Assembly (NCBI RefSeq): GCF_000002425.4 | Contig: NC_037257.1 | Location: forward strand, 7,298,533-7,362,532 | DNA: 64,000 nucleotides | Direction: 5' to 3' | Origin: Physcomitrium patens | Lineage: Eukaryota; Streptophyta; Bryopsida; Funariales; Funariaceae | Shown: positions 1 to 14,149 of the stretch, piece by piece | Layout of the letters: every line of letters begins with the position of its first letter | Numbering within the stretch: position 1 is the first letter of the stretch | Notes under the pieces: model-generated | Seen by the model: only the letters and a program-made list of their open reading frames with translations | Told to the model about the DNA's origin: nothing | Databases searched by the model: none | Position numbers and translations under genes: made by a program

Positions 1-2583
1 ATGATCTATATTATATTTCAATTTAAATAGTACATATTTTATCATTAATTCTAAATCCTACCATAGCATTACATACATACATTCAAATATTTCATACAAA
101 CAGTTAAACACTTTTGGTGAGAAAATACACATTCTTATTTATATACATTACAAGAAAAATAGATGTTATTATTGGCTTTTACAAAAAAATAAAAAAATAA
201 ATAAAAATAAAATAATATTTAAAGTTATCTGTGAGTATATTATCTCTCCTTTTTTTATATTGAATGGACCTGAGTTCTTAAATGTATAGTAAATATTTTA
301 TAGACTTGTTTATAAGTTTAGGATTAATATCAAATTTTAATCGTGTTTTGTTATTTAAGATTTTTTTTTCTCTATTATTTTTAGAAGTAATAGTTTTTTG
401 TTATTATTCTTTCTAAAAGTGATAAGGTTCAAGTAATAAAATATTTCAACTAGCATACCAAACCACATGTATCAGTCTTCTTCTTTATGTATAAAATGCA
501 TAATTAGAACGATTTAACACACAACAAAAATAACAAAAAAAGAAATAAATAAATAAATAAATAAATTATTATTTGTTTTTTATTTTATTTTTTGCTCCTT
601 ATGATTATTAATTATTTTTATGAAGACCATAAGAAACAGATTTGAAGGCATAATATTAAGACTCATACAAGTACATCAAAATATTTACTTGGATTCTAAT
701 ATCTTCAATAATAGTTAAACTAATGTTAATCTTGTAGCCATAATTTATGATTTTTTAAAGTTTTGAAAGTCTTATTAAGCTTAAACATGAAAGTTTTTGT
801 ATCAACCAAATTTTAAAACATGACAGGAATAATTAAATATATATGAGTATATATACATAAATATATAAAGGAAATGATAAAGCAATCCAAATTTTTACTA
901 AAGCAATTAACTCTATCTTAATCATCATTGCATCTCTTTTATTTTCCATCCTTATTTCCCACAATCTCCATGTGCTTAGATCGCATCTTGATCCCCTTCT
1001 TGTTTCTAGTCACATGTAATGGATAATCAACATTGTTCCCTTAACTTCCAATTCTGATATTTGATTCAAATCTAACTATGAATGTTATTACTCTGTGCAC
1101 CTCAATAATATTGCTCTATGATGTAATTTAATCCTATAAAAAGATGAGAGAACAAAGATGGTAGATCATTCCAAGCAAGGACCATGCATTGAAAGTATTT
1201 TAGTTAAACAAAGCCCTTAACAAAATCTGAGTACTACTGCTACATCGCCCATTACACAAGATTCTTGCAATGCTCCAATTACGAGAGATGTTGAGTAGTA
1301 ATGAGCAACTGGGTTCTTATACTTCATGGGATTTATTACATCTTTGTAACTACAAAATTAAAATTTTCAATGTTCACAATGGATTTGATGGACATGCTTA
1401 ACATTCAAGGTCACATTATTACAACAATTCAACAATTTAAGAGATATTTTTTATACATCCCCGCCTACAAAAAATGTGCTTTCATTCCCAAAAGCAGTCA
1501 ATATCTTAACAAATATTCTAAATACTCTTTGTTAAATGTGATGATACTCACACTTAAATCCAATCCCATATAATATCCAATCCCACATAAAGAAGAATGT
1601 TTGTATAAATGCATCTCCTATCCTATATAATAGAGTCAATCGTCAACTACTATCAAGGAGGTAGGCCAAGATTGTAGGGATTAATACAATTCACCATATG
1701 AGACCATAGTCAATGATGATTCAGTAATAAAACTTGAGGAAAAAGAGAGAGAGAGAAGTGAAGGAGAAGAAGAGAGTTGGTGATTGTAGAAAATATTCAT
1801 GTGAAATTACAAAAAAAATAATTATGCCATTAAGGCTCCATCAGGCGCTGCTTGCGATGTGAAAATACTTTCTCCAAAAACGAACTAGAATACCAAATCC
1901 TTCATAGAAACTCGATGACTCATGACCTTGAGCCTTGAACACAATTTTATTGGCGTAGTGCAGACTTTAGTTGTTCACTACTTGGATTGATCTATAAGTG
2001 CAAGAATATTGGGAGAATTGAATAATTTGTAATCTTCATCCTCTCTTGTTCTCTCTATCTTATGGCCTAATGTTGTATGAGGGATAAAATATTATTGTAT
2101 AAATTCTACAGCTAATTTGATTGGAGTTTAGGAGATTATATAAAGTACTAATTAGTGTGCAATGCTCCTTCTTACTTTCCTTCTTTTATGTGTGGTATGT
2201 TGTTGTTGATCCATGTTAATCCATATCCTTTGCTCTTCAAATAATCTTAATTAGCATGCCCAAGATTTGGCTTTTGCATATTGAACTACATAAAAAGACC
2301 ACTCTCTTCTAACATGGATTATAGATTGGATTGAGCAGTTTTATTAGGATGCAAAGTGTAGTAATATATTCTACATTCAGCAAGATTTGAATCAAATATC
2401 AGAACTAGGAATTGAAAGGACAACAATAATTATTCATTATGTGGAAGTGAGAACAAAGAGGAGGTCGAAATGCGATTTGGGAACTTGAAGAACTTAGAGA
2501 ACTTGGGAAACAAAGATGGGAAATGAAAGAGGTGCAATGATGGTTAAGATAGAATAAAAATTTGAATTTCTTTATTATTCTCC

Positions 2584-2615
<32 letters not shown>

Positions 2616-3330
2616 GATAAAATAATTTTTGTAATATATATACAAATTTTGGCTCAAGTAACAAGCACACTTCAAGTTACTATATACACCCATTATATCT
2701 ATATACATACCCAAAACTTTTGATTGGCTCATTTAAATTCTTTTTTCTTTGTCTTGGCATAGATTTTAGTCCCTCTCTTTTTCTTCTTTGCCTAGACATG
2801 GGTCCAAGTCCCCTTTTTCTTGACATTGGCTCTTTTGCTATAGACTTGAATCCGCTCTCTCAACTGGTTGTCTGAAACCATTTAGATATTTATCTATTGA
2901 AATGTTATATAGAAAGAAAGAAAGGTGGTACTTGTGCTAGGAAAAGAGAGAAAGGTAAGACCCACATTGAAGAAAAGAAGAGACCTACACATGAATAAGA
3001 GAGAGAAGAAAGGAGATTATAACTCATGCTAGAATAAAGGAAAAGAGATTTAGATAAGCCAATCAAAAGCCTTGGGTGTGTTTATAGATATAATGGATGT
3101 GCATATAACAATATGGAATGTGTTTGTAGCCTGAGCCAAAGATTTTTAGTTTGTAATCTCATGCATGGTATTAATAAATTATTGCATATCAAAATTACTT
3201 CTTATATATATTTTTAAGAATTATTTTAATTGATAGTTATTATCATGACATACATATCTATAACTATATATATATATATATGTATACTATAATTATAACA
3301 TTTTATATTACTGTACATATCACTTCTAGG
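1..3330. other. AT-rich gene-free stretch
   Basis: No convincing coding exon is seen on either strand. The DNA is very AT-rich with A/T homopolymers and a (TA)n tract near 2584-2611. The short ORFs here are rich in Ile, Tyr, Phe, Lys and Asn and show no family pattern. A purine-rich stretch near 1740-1775 and a slightly GC-richer patch near 1830-1960 may be old transposon remnants, but I cannot assign them. Confidence 0.6.
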
Positions 3331-4110
3331 TTTTGAAGGAGAGTCCTAAAAACCCTAAAATCCTCAAACCTAAATAGTCGACGGCAACAACCGATCGCAT
3401 GTGTGTCACCTCAATCATGGAATCTATTGTCACGCTCGTGGCTGGACTTCATACTGTGATTCTTCCTTTTCACCTTCAGTCTTACGTTACTAAATTATTA
3501 AAAACATTGAACCAATCTTGTGTTGCAACTTATATGGATTGTTTTGTTTTGGGGATCTGGATTCTTCTGTTTGACTTCGGCGCATTGCAGCACAAGCGAT
3601 ACTTTGCGTTCTGTCACTAGTCTTTCCACAGTGGTTTTTTATATCTCATTAAAAAAGTGAGAACAGGGATTGGGATTGTTCCTATATCGTTTCACGATGA
3701 ATTGTGTGCATCGTGTTTTGTGCCGGCGTCTTTACCTCAGATCGACTTGCAGGTACTGAAGCTTACGGATTATCCATCGGCCACAAGCCAGTGATCCTCA
3801 TGGCTAGTTACTGATTCTTGCTATGGAGGCTGTGCACTGCACGAGGAAGGCTTCGAAGCGAAAAATGCTGGAACTGTTCAACGTTGCAGAATTGGGCTGC
3901 TCTCTGAGGGAAGAGAGAGATGGGTCTGAAAAACAGTGCCTCTAGGTTAGATTGCACGGAAATTGCTGATGCGGCTCAGGAGACATGTTTCAGAAGTTGC
4001 CCTCTTTCTCGGGTACACATAGATGATCTCACAGGAAGTTGTCCTTTGTCCGATTTGCACTGAAGTTTCAAGATTTTTTCAGGTTTACACCAACAGTATT
4101 AATGTAGATG
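3331..4110 (+). other. GC-richer island, possible short transcribed locus
   Basis: Base composition changes sharply from the AT-rich flanks to gene-like sequence, beginning with an AACCCTAAAA-type leader common in plant 5' UTRs. Three small plus ORFs occur: 3399-3620 (73 aa), 3823-3945 (40 aa, starts MEAVHCTRKASKRK) and 3920-4063 (47 aa, starts MGLKNSASRLDC). The last two overlap in different frames. I recognise no domain and cannot join them into one convincing splice model. It could be a small-protein gene, a noncoding RNA or a decayed gene fragment. Confidence 0.25.
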
Positions 4111-5128
4111 TTTGATCACTGGTCCAGTTCTTATTAATTAGGATTTCTAATTGGGTGGACTAATTGTAATTTTCTTTGCGAGTCCTTTAAACCTACTTCA
4201 AAACTTGAAATTGTATTATGGAAGTGAGTTTGCATGAAGGTAAAATAATACTACAGAGTGGGAAAACTTCAAATGCAAATTATAAACACATATTTGAGAG
4301 ACAAAAATCAAACAATGAATCTAGGTGCATTAGAAACCTATGGCAAACCTTTGTTCACATTTCTTGATGAACATTGTTAGGCATGTAGAAGACAAAAGCT
4401 CTTGGTTATAACTGTGTTACTGCGATGGAAGATTTCAGGCTATGGCTACAAGGACGTGCATTTGCTCACATAGTACTTCTGGTTTTACACAATTGAAGAT
4501 CAGTTGCACAAGTTCTTTTCCAATTAATATTTTAAATGAAGTCGACTAAGTCAACAACGATGGGCAACAGACAGGAACGGAGCCCTCCGCTGAAAAGACT
4601 GCAGTGCTAATTGCATGTCCATGCACTTCCCATTCCATAATCCTTCTGACAACTGTAAAGAGAGAACGAGAGGTGAAATAATGTGAAAACACTAGAGCAC
4701 CAAACGGGCCCAGAAAGATCGATGCGATCGTATGTTGTTACCAAACTAGACCCCAAGTCTTCAGGCAACAAATGATTATGCCGTCCCTGAAAATGACTCG
4801 TAGGAGGCCAGCAAAATGAGCCAGACTGAACCAGGAAAATATTCAACTACACAGAACTATCTTCAGAAACAAATAACGAAGCATAACCATGGGTTCTGCC
4901 CCCAGGAATAGTCCTATTGATTTCAGCGCTCCTGGGAAAGGAAACCAGTGTGATGCAAATGCCAAAAAACTCCTGGCTAAGCACCAAAGGATGGACAGCT
5001 CCTGCGTAGTGATTGCTTGGGTAGACAAACCCAATTAACGTCAACAGAATCTGAGCCAAGGATTTTAACCTATGCTTGCCGCAACAAAGTTGAAATTTTA
5101 CAACAACATATTCGCAGACGTTGCTGAA

Positions 5129-8100
5129 TCAGAAATCAAGCTCTGCGAGGCCAAAGGATCTTTCAACTGCCTTGTTCCAACTCAGGCATCTCTTGTTACG
5201 CTCGTCATCTGTTATTTGAGAGTGAAAGACAGTTGGTGCTTCCTGAACAGCACCTTGTTCAATAATCTGTTCCTTGGTCCATACTCCCACAGCAAGACCA
5301 GCAGCATAAGCTGCTCCTAAAGCTGTAGTCTCAATGTCAACTGGTCTAACCACTGGACTTCCAAGTAAATCAGCCTGCAGGCAACAGAAGGTGTCACAAA
5401 AAGGGTAAAATGTGAGTGGATAGCATCTACACAAATTCACTTACCCCAAAAAGAATAATTATAACCATTAGTCCTGGGGTATCTGGGATAAAAGCACGCA
5501 ATTATGAACAGCGTGGTTCTGAGAATATGCAGACACAGCATAACTTTGGACAAGTTTGCGGAAAATGTTTCAGAAATTTTCATTGTTTCCAACAATTCAA
5601 TCACTTCCACGAGTAGTGACCATCCAGCAGTGGGTACAATCCAGATTCAGAGAAAGTTCGTATCAAGATGCATGGATTACCAAGAGCACCATGAACTAAC
5701 CTGAAGCTGCATAAGCAAATTATTAACAGTTGCACCACCATCCACTCTCAGCAAGAATTCCCCGCCAACAGTAGCCTCAATGTTACCCGCATCTGCTTTC
5801 ATTGATGTCAGAACCTCCTTAACCTGGCGAAAACAGAATGAAATGTCAGAGCTTTTCAAATGAGGGCATACCCAGCAACATCATCGTCGCAATGAAGTAA
5901 AGATTAATCTTTCCTACAAACATGATCAGGACCGAAACTATAACACTGCTTTAATTAGTTTGATACAAGTAACTCGGCAATAACGATATTTTTGAAACAT
6001 TACAACGTGAATAATGACAGAACGTACTCCTCCCAAGTCACAACCTGGGAAGGGAAACCATCCCTGCTAACTGAAATATTGCTTCTTAACCTCACAAACA
6101 ACATTTGAATAGACAGCATGTTCCATATTCTGTACAAAGCAACCTTTCCATGTGCCGAGAACTCTTCATATAAAAGGATAAACCATTAACACACTGGGCT
6201 TCTGAGCAAGCACAATAAATTTCGACCACACAAACAATTACCTGGTAGCACATGCTCTCTAATGTGGCCCGAGCGATGTGGGCCTTGTTTGTGTACCTCG
6301 TGATGCCAACCAACACTCCACGTGCATCGTCTCTCCACCAAGGAGCAAAAAGCCCACTAAATGCAGGTACAAAGTAAACTCCTCCTGTGTTATTAACGGT
6401 CTTTGCTAGACTCTCGATCTCACTTGAGCTTTTTATGATGCCCAAATTGTCCCTTAACCATTGAACGGCTGCCCCTCCAATTGCAATAGAGCCTTCAAGT
6501 GCATAGTTGGTAGGAGCGTCTGGTCCAAGCTTGTATGAAATTGTTGTCAACAATCCATGATTCGATGGAACAATTTGTTCTCCTGTATTAAGTACAATAA
6601 AACACCCTGTTCCGTATGTGCTCTTGGCCTCTCCTGCTTTACACTGTTGTCCAAGAGTGGCTGCGTGCTGGTCTCCTAAACAACCAGCCAACTGAATACC
6701 TGCGAACGGCCAGTCCTCAGATACCTTCCCAATCAGTTCCACATTGCTAATGATTTTGGGCAATATGGAACGAGGAATGCCCAGATCCTTTAGTGTAGGC
6801 TCATGCCACTGTAACGTGGTCAAATCCATGAGCATAGTACGAGCAGCATTTGTGCAGTCGGTTACATGCACAGGTTCTTCAGCGTTCAATCCGCCTGTTA
6901 AATTCCAGATGAGCCATGTGTCGATAGTCCCAAATAGAGCATCCCCACTTTCTACCCCAGCTTTCACCTCTGGCACATGTTCCATGAGCCAAAGAATCTT
7001 GGTGGCGCTGAAATAAGGATGGATAGGAAGACCACAGGTGCTCACAAATCTGCGACCACCTTCGGGATGCTGTTTCTCCAAATGCCTGCCAGTTACAAAC
7101 GAGATAAGATCAGAGTTGACACTATTTGTTAATACCTTTCCTGCACATATGCTCATCTCATGTCTGCGGAGTGAATCGGATTCGAAGCATGAGTGTTTTT
7201 ACAAAGATAAATATTCTAGAGATAATGCACTACATCACCCATATAAAAATATAAAGCAAAGCAAAAACAAAATCCCGCACCAAGAATACTCAAATGTTTC
7301 TCTGGGAGCAGCCAAGAGAGTACGAAGAAATTACCTGCATATGGAACTTGTGCGGCTGTCCATCCACACTACTGCGTTGTAGTATGGCTTTCCCGTGCTC
7401 CTACTCCAAATAACTGTGGTCTCTCTTTGATTAGTGATCCCTATTGCCTTCAAGTTATCAAGGATATCTAGTCCTTTCTCTTTGCCTTTTGCAAGTGCAC
7501 CTTCCATGGCTTTTCGAACTGTATCCAAGATTTCCATCGGGTCGTGTTCTACCCATCTGCACGCCAATGCAAAATGAGTGTGCCATAATAATTGGGAAAT
7601 AAAAAGGGATCCACTTATCAAACTCCCCGAACTTATCAAAGTCCATCACATCACATGAAGACTTTGCAGAATACTCGACATATTTTGAACTTTGCTGACG
7701 AATTCCACTGCATTTACTGACAAGGGGAAAGTTTGATTAAGGGAGATACTTCCTACTTGGTAGATGTGGATGCTTCAAGAAACATACAAACAACAAAGCC
7801 GAGAGAAATAAGTTGATTCTCGACGAATACAATACTTTCGTAGTACTGTGAGTTTATTATCCGCAGAAGCATGTGAAGCAAATCCCTGACATTTTAAAAT
7901 TGTGAGAATTAGAGTAGTTGCACGTGTCTAGTGCATAAATGGACCGAAATGCGCTAGAGAAGGGCACAACGAGTCCGCCAAAAATGTAAACCAAAAAGTG
8001 GGGAAGAGAACGAGTGTGAGAAAAATAATTACCCTGCCTGTGGATAGATCTGCGTAAACTCCAGCTGATGCGATACCACAACCTTGGCGGCAGTATCATA

Positions 8101-8196
8101 CACAATAAAACGAGTGCTGGTGGTACCCTGATCAATAGCAGCTACATACGTCGCTGTGTCTGGTCTCTTCTCCCCCTTCATCCCTTCCACTTCCAT
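5129..8196 (-). CDS. GLI1: Glycerol kinase (FGGY family), 5 exons
   Basis: ATP-dependent phosphorylation of glycerol to glycerol-3-phosphate; probably cytosolic, since no targeting extension is visible. Minus-strand exons: 8196-8033, 7556-7335, 7085-6242, 5823-5701 and 5374-5129. All junctions are GT-AG and in phase, giving 532 aa, close to the family length. The N-terminal phosphate-binding motif [11 protein letters not shown] has DQGTT at residues 22-26. GITNQRET (94-101) supplies the Arg-Glu glycerol contacts, [11 protein letters not shown] the Tyr and [10 protein letters not shown] the Asp. The FGGY signature region [19 protein letters not shown] lies near the end of exon 3, and [10 protein letters not shown] at 436-445 is the late ATPase-fold motif. 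An in-frame TGA lies just upstream of the chosen ATG. No lesion is seen. The symbol follows Arabidopsis GLI1/NHO1, by family resemblance. Confidence 0.95.
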
Positions 8197-9240
8197 CTCA
8201 CCACCAAATTCTCACCTCAAATTCTAGAATCTCTACTGGAAAAAACCCAATCCCCTCACTCAGTCCCTCAACTGCGAGATCCGACCCCGGTTCCAACGTC
8301 CAGCTTGCTCAAAAGTTCCCCAATACCACAAACCCACAAACGCTACGACTTGCGAAAATTCCAATCGCACGATGCACTTCGCCTCTCGAAACTCCTTACG
8401 TACCAAACCCAACAACACAATTCACACTCCGATTCGCACAGACTCCAATCGCACGGTACACCTACCACACGATCACTCCACCTCTCGCACCTCTTTAAGT
8501 ACCAAACTCGACATTAAAATCCACACACTCCCATGCACTGAATCAAATTGACCTGAATATTAAACCTAAGAAAAAAACAAAGGGGGATACAAATTAGTCC
8601 ACCGATCCATTGATTTCCTCAACTGAGCAGGTCACCAACACATCCCCCATCTACTGAAATATCAAAAAAAAAACACAAAAGAAGTTCAAGGAAGACCAGC
8701 GGAACAATGTCAGAAATTCAGCAGCGATAATAATACGATTGTCAGGCGGTGGGTGGCGGTGTTGACGATAGAGTGCACAAGTCGAAAATTCTTTGATTTT
8801 GACGTGGGAATCCATCCAAACTCCTCGCTTACCAGTCTCCGAGTTCTCCCCCCGCTTATCTCGTCTTCGGCCTTCGAAGCTGCCGATCCCTGTAGTAGAA
8901 TTGGAAGCGTAGCTTCGCCGGGATAGACACCCGGACATATATACCAGTATATGAATAAGAATATCTTCAGGGTATGAACCCTATATGGAGGGTATATAGT
9001 GGAACTGTTATTGGGGCACCGTCGTTGTCGATATCCACCATCTTCTGGTGCACAGTCTTGGCACGGACCCATTCTTGCACCGACCCCGGGTTCTCGTGTC
9101 CTTCACCACGCGTTTCTTATGTGTGTGTGTATGAGCCAAGGGAATAGGCTCCCACTCTGCTCGTTCCCACCCACAACTTGCTCATATGTTATGAATGATG
9201 GCTGACTGGATGACAAACATAGTGTAGAATATAATTAATC
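8197..9240. other. Upstream region of glycerol kinase
   Basis: GC-richer sequence continues about 1 kb upstream of the glycerol kinase ATG, then drops to AT-rich DNA after about 9.2 kb. It probably holds the 5' UTR and promoter. ORFs on both strands (8068-8517 plus, 8710-9072 minus) have no recognisable domain, and the plus ORF overlaps coding exon 1. No clear TATA box was assigned. Confidence 0.4.
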
Positions 9241-9784
9241 TTTGATAAAAGGTGGAATCAACTGGATGGAGGTGGGCCAATGGATATTGGAAACATTTGA
9301 GAGTATATAATAGGGTGATTTGGTGAAGTATCAAGTGATATTTTGAAATATCATGGGATACTTTGAACTTGCATCACAAGTGATTTTTTGTAACAACAAT
9401 TTTGTGTGTTGATTTTTTACAATTAATCACTTGGTTACATCAAAAATTTATTTGTTTTCTATAGGAAGCAATATTTGCCTACTAAAAAATTCATACATTT
9501 CAACTTAGGAGCATCATCTATATTTTGATGATTGTAAAAAAATTGAGCCTAAAGTAATACTAGCATTGTCAAGTTTTTAAAATTTAAAGTGAAGAGAAGT
9601 ACTACTATTATTGAAGTCAAAAGCATCAAATTTTAGATGATAATCATAGTTAGAAAAAAATATATTTATTGAGTAGAAAAATATACCATGTTATTATATC
9701 CAAACTTTGCCAATGGCAAAAGAATTTTTCAGTCATTTTATTGATAGTTCATAATACACCTCAAATACTACTCTAAAATTTGAT

Positions 9785-12390
9785 TTACACTCTTCTTCTT
9801 TTTTTATTAATTTGAAGATGGAAAATTAATGATAATTTTATATCTACTTCTAGAATCTTAAAAAGAATTCTTAAAAACCTTAATGCAAATTGAGTCTTTT
9901 TATTCAATGTAATATCTTTAAATAATTTATGGTAGCAATAAATATTATAAAAAAAAAATCTTATTTGTTTCTTTACATGTGATAGATTATATGATACAAA
10001 ATGTATCATCTTAGTAAAATGATCTACAATCACAAATATAAAATCATAAAAATTTGAGATTAGAAGATTGATGATAAAGTCCATAGAAACAAAAGACCAT
10101 GATTATTCACAATAGATAATTGTTGAAAAAATCCATAAGGTTAATAATAATGAATTTTTAATCTTAAAAAATATCATATGATTGTACAAAGTCTTTGACT
10201 ACCTTCCATATTCGAGGCCATCAAAAATCTTTAGATGTTAGTTCCAAAATCTTGTTGTATCTAAAATATCGAGCTTGAAGAACACATAATTGTGCTTTAT
10301 CTTTTAGAACATATAAGTACTTTTCAAAATAGAATATTTTTTAAAAAAAATTCAAACTTGAAAGTTTCATAAGATTTAGAAGAATTATTTTTAATATCAC
10401 AAATAAGATAATCAAAAGATATACTTAATTGAACTTGCTTAAGAAAAGTTGAATCAATAGTTAGTGTTGATTTCATTGCTCAAAGATGAAATTTTTCTAA
10501 TTTTAAAAAAATTATTTGTTGTTGATCAAAAGTTTCATGTTTTTCTTATGGGATAAGACAAGATCATTTAAAAAGGGCATTCAATAAATCTTATTATTTT
10601 TTTGATTAATAAGTGATTTTAAATTGATTCTTATTATTTCTATATATAATGATTTCTAATTGATTCTTGTTATTTCTATATATTGTGATTGGATTGGAAG
10701 TACCTTCTAAATAACGATATCATTCTTTAAATGAATCCACAATTATAAGAAATTCTTTATTATAAATCTTATAATTAATCTTAGCTATTAAAAAAAATTG
10801 ATTTAAAAGCTATTAAGAGTAGTTTGTTATCTTTTTTAATTTATAATAATATTACATCCAAAGAAAAATTTGATACATATGTTTTTATAAAGAATGGCTT
10901 AAAAAAGTTGACATGTTATAAGATTGGTGCAAAAATAAAAGATTTCTTCAAAGCTTCAAATATTAATTTTATTTTATGATTCTACTTAAGTTTGTCTTTA
11001 TAAGCTAAATATATAAATAAATTTTTAATTTGAAAAAAGTTCTTGATGGATATCTGGTAATAATTGATAAGTTTTTAAAAAAATTGAATGTGTCTTATTA
11101 TTTTTGGGATCTTCTAATCTATGATGGTTTGAATTTTCTTAGGATCTATCATAAGTACATCATTTAAAATAATGTATTCTTAGAAGTCAACTTAAGTAGT
11201 GTAAAATACATAATTTTTTAACTTGTTGTAAAGTCATATATCTCTTAATTTTTGTAATACATGACAAATATGAAGTTCATATTCTTCTGTGTTTTTAAAA
11301 TAGATTTAAATATTACCTAGATAATATACAATAAAATTATCTAAAAACTCTCAAAAAATATCATTCATTAAAGGTTGAAAAATTATTGGGAGATTTATGA
11401 GTCTAAAAAGTATAACATTGTATTTAAAATGTCCATATTTTGTTCAAAATATAGTCTTCTGTTTATCACCTTCTTTGATGCATACCAAATTGTATGCTCC
11501 TCAAAGATCTATTTTCGTATAGAACTTTGTATGATTTAATTGATTAAAAAGTCTAAATATCAAAAATAAAGGATATCTATTTTTGATGGTGATCTTGTTG
11601 AGTTGTCAATAATCTACACACATCCACAATGATCAATATTTTTTCTTCACAAATAAGATTAGAACTCCTACTAAAAATTTAGAATCATATATGAAATTTT
11701 TAGCCAGGTTTTCTTTAATATACTCTTTAAATGCAGCTAATTCATTTTGTGATAAATTATAAATTGATCCAAATAATAGTTGAATTCTTTCTTGAAGGTT
11801 AATTGAACAGTCATAAAGATGATATTTTAGAAGAATATCTACATTTTTTTTCTCAAAAATATCTTAATAATCTTGATATTGGCTTGAAATGCCATATGAA
11901 GTCTTTTTAAGATTAGAAATAAGTGTGGCATAAATAATACAAGATGAAATTTCTTTTATAATATACAAAAAACTTTTACACCTACAAATATAAGTTTGTT
12001 TTAAACTCATGATTTTTTATTTAATTATTAATACTCTTAGTTATGTTTTTAAAAAATTTAAGTCCAATCTATTTAAAGATTAAATTTTTTTGACCATGAT
12101 TGATTTAAAATGATTAGATTAGAGGAAGATTTAATAATATTAAATATTATTAAATTATTATGACCTTTAGTTGCTACTTCTATAAGAAAGATTTTATGAA
12201 TAACATCTTTAAAAGACAACAAATGACCATCTATGATTTCTACTTAAACATGTTTAGTTTTCTTCACTAAAGATATTATATATCTTATATCAAATTTTTC
12301 ATCTAAAAAAAAAGCTAAGGCTTTTGAATCTATTAAGATAGAGACATTTTAATATTTAGGTCCCAATTTAACATCTATTTTAAAACAACG
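9785..12390 (-). mobile_element. Decayed Ty3/gypsy pol, minus strand (outer element)
   Basis: Read on the minus strand, the order is that of a Ty3/gypsy pol. A retropepsin-like stretch (about 12360-12100) has IDSKA where IDSGA is usual. Reverse-transcriptase remnants lie at about 11700-11450, including ILFVKKK and KIDL followed by a stop, then GAYNLV. An integrase fragment is the open frame 10084-9785, containing IVDHFTKMIHF. Stops and frameshifts run throughout, so it is inactive. It is a close relative of the plus-strand element beginning near 12.4 kb. The boundary at about 12390 falls just before the protease; the matching gag remnant seems to lie beyond 19.14 kb, as expected if the plus-strand element inserted into this one. 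Confidence 0.75.
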
Positions 12391-12395
12391 AGAGG

Positions 12396-12686
12396 ATTTT
12401 GAAGAGAATCACGGACACAGAACTAAAGAAGGTTTGAAAAGATTCTAAGAGGTTCTAGAAGATTTTAAGAAGGTTCTTCTAGATCTTAGAAGGTTTCAAA
12501 AGGTTTTACTAGGTTCTAAGAAGGTTCTAAAAGGTTCCAATAGATTCTAAGAAAGTTCTAGAAGGTCATAGGAAATCTTTGAAGGTTCTAAAAGGCATGA
12601 AATGATTTAAGAAGTTGCCAAAGAAGGATCTTAAGCTTGCTTTGTTCTCAAGCCTTATAGAAACTTTTCAAGAAGCTTCTTAAGAC

Positions 12687-12732
<46 letters not shown>

Positions 12733-12840
12733 GGAGTTGAGGCTGATGGAATCTTCAGTCTTGACAACTCACTTCTTGTGGTCTAGCCATGACTTTCTTG
12801 CCTTGTATCTAGTTATTTTTCTAATGTCAAATTAACTCCA
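12396..12840 (+). repeat. 5' LTR-like direct repeat
   Basis: About 445 bp containing a series of degenerate AAGGTTCTA-type repeats, then TTGCCAAAGAAGGATCTTA, a (TA)n tract near 12690-12730, and GACAACTCACTTCTTGT. The same series recurs in the same orientation at 18763-19140. The two repeats flank a gag-pol-chromodomain remnant, so they are read as LTRs. The 5' edge is blurred by divergence, so the start is approximate. Confidence 0.65.
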
Positions 12841-13380
12841 TTTGAAGCATTTTTGGTAACATTTGTGGAAGCATTTGGTAAACATGAAAAGGTTCATTCT
12901 TCAATAACTAAAATTCAAAGCCTTTGACAAGGAATGCATTTTGCATCCATGTATGCCTCAGTTTTTTGATAATTAGCATGTGATATAAATTGGAGAAAAG
13001 ATGCATTGAAGAGCCAATTTCACTAGAAATTAAGAGACAATATCAAGGACTTATTGTTGTCTATGCTAGATCCTCAAATACTCAATAAAGTCATTAGTCA
13101 AGATATGAAGTGTAATAACCATTTATTTCAACAACAGTAAGATAAACATTCTTCAGTTATGTCACATGTATACATCAATTATTTTGTAGCTTCTTCACAG
13201 TCCAATTCTAATGAATATTTAGAAGCATAAGATATGCAAATTGATGTAGTTTGCTTCAAATTTCTTTCTAAGTAGAAAAAAAGTGTTAAAGGGAACTTGG
13301 CATATACTTATATTGTAAAAAACTTGGCCACAAGGTGAATAATTTTTCAAAGAAATGTAAGCATATTTATTGAATGAAGA

Positions 13381-13947
13381 GTGTGGCCACATCATCAAAA
13401 GCTTTGCAGGAAAACGATAGTGCAACTGGATTCTTCACTATCACAAATCAAGAAAGATCATGTACACTTTGCTAGCCCTTCCCCTTGTTTTACTATACAT
13501 GTACAGTTAGGAGTCACAAAACTAGAAAGTCATACATTACTTGATTCACAAGCTAGTGCATGTTTTATTGACAAAGAATTTTTTAGATCACACAAAATCT
13601 ATACAATCAAAAAACTCAAAGCTGTACATATAGAAGTAATAGATGGTCGACCTTTATCCTCTGGAGACATCACTCATAAAACAATTCTATTAGAAATAAC
13701 CTTTGACAACTATAGCAACCAAGTAGTATTCAATGTCATTAGATCACCATCAATTTTAGCCATTTTAGAACTCTTATGGCTTAAAAAATACAATGCATGG
13801 ATAGATTGGATATCCCAAAAATCAAAATTTCTTCTAGTAGATTATAGAACCTCTAAATCTATGAAAAAGCTTCTAACACCTAATAAGCCAAAACTTAAAG
13901 AATATTTATTTATTGGAGAGAGAGTATTTGTAAGAGTAGCCAAATAG
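13381..13947 (+). pseudogene. gag-pol segment with retropepsin-like domain
   Basis: This is the longest intact frame of the retroelement (188 aa). LLDSQASACFID aligns with the aspartic-protease motif, but the Gly is replaced by Gln. The spacing to EVIDGRPLSSGDITH matches plant Ty3/gypsy proteases. It follows the degenerate zinc knuckle and precedes reverse transcriptase in a different, broken frame. Confidence 0.7.
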
Positions 13948-14149
13948 AGCATTATATTTGTTGTCTATACAAATCCACAATTGAAACCTGTGGTTGCTAC
14001 AATGATAATTCCAAAGGCATATAAGGATTTTATAGATGTATTTGAAAAAAAAATGTAGACATCTTGCCAAAGCATTGTCCTTACGATTGTGGGATTGACC
14101 TTCAAGAAGGTACCCAACCACCATTTGGACTTATCTACAATTTATTCCA

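Noticed and set aside
8068-8517. 149-aa plus-strand ORF
   Set aside because: It overlaps glycerol kinase exon 1 on the other strand; its His/Ser/Leu-rich composition looks like a shadow of coding and leader sequence, with no domain.
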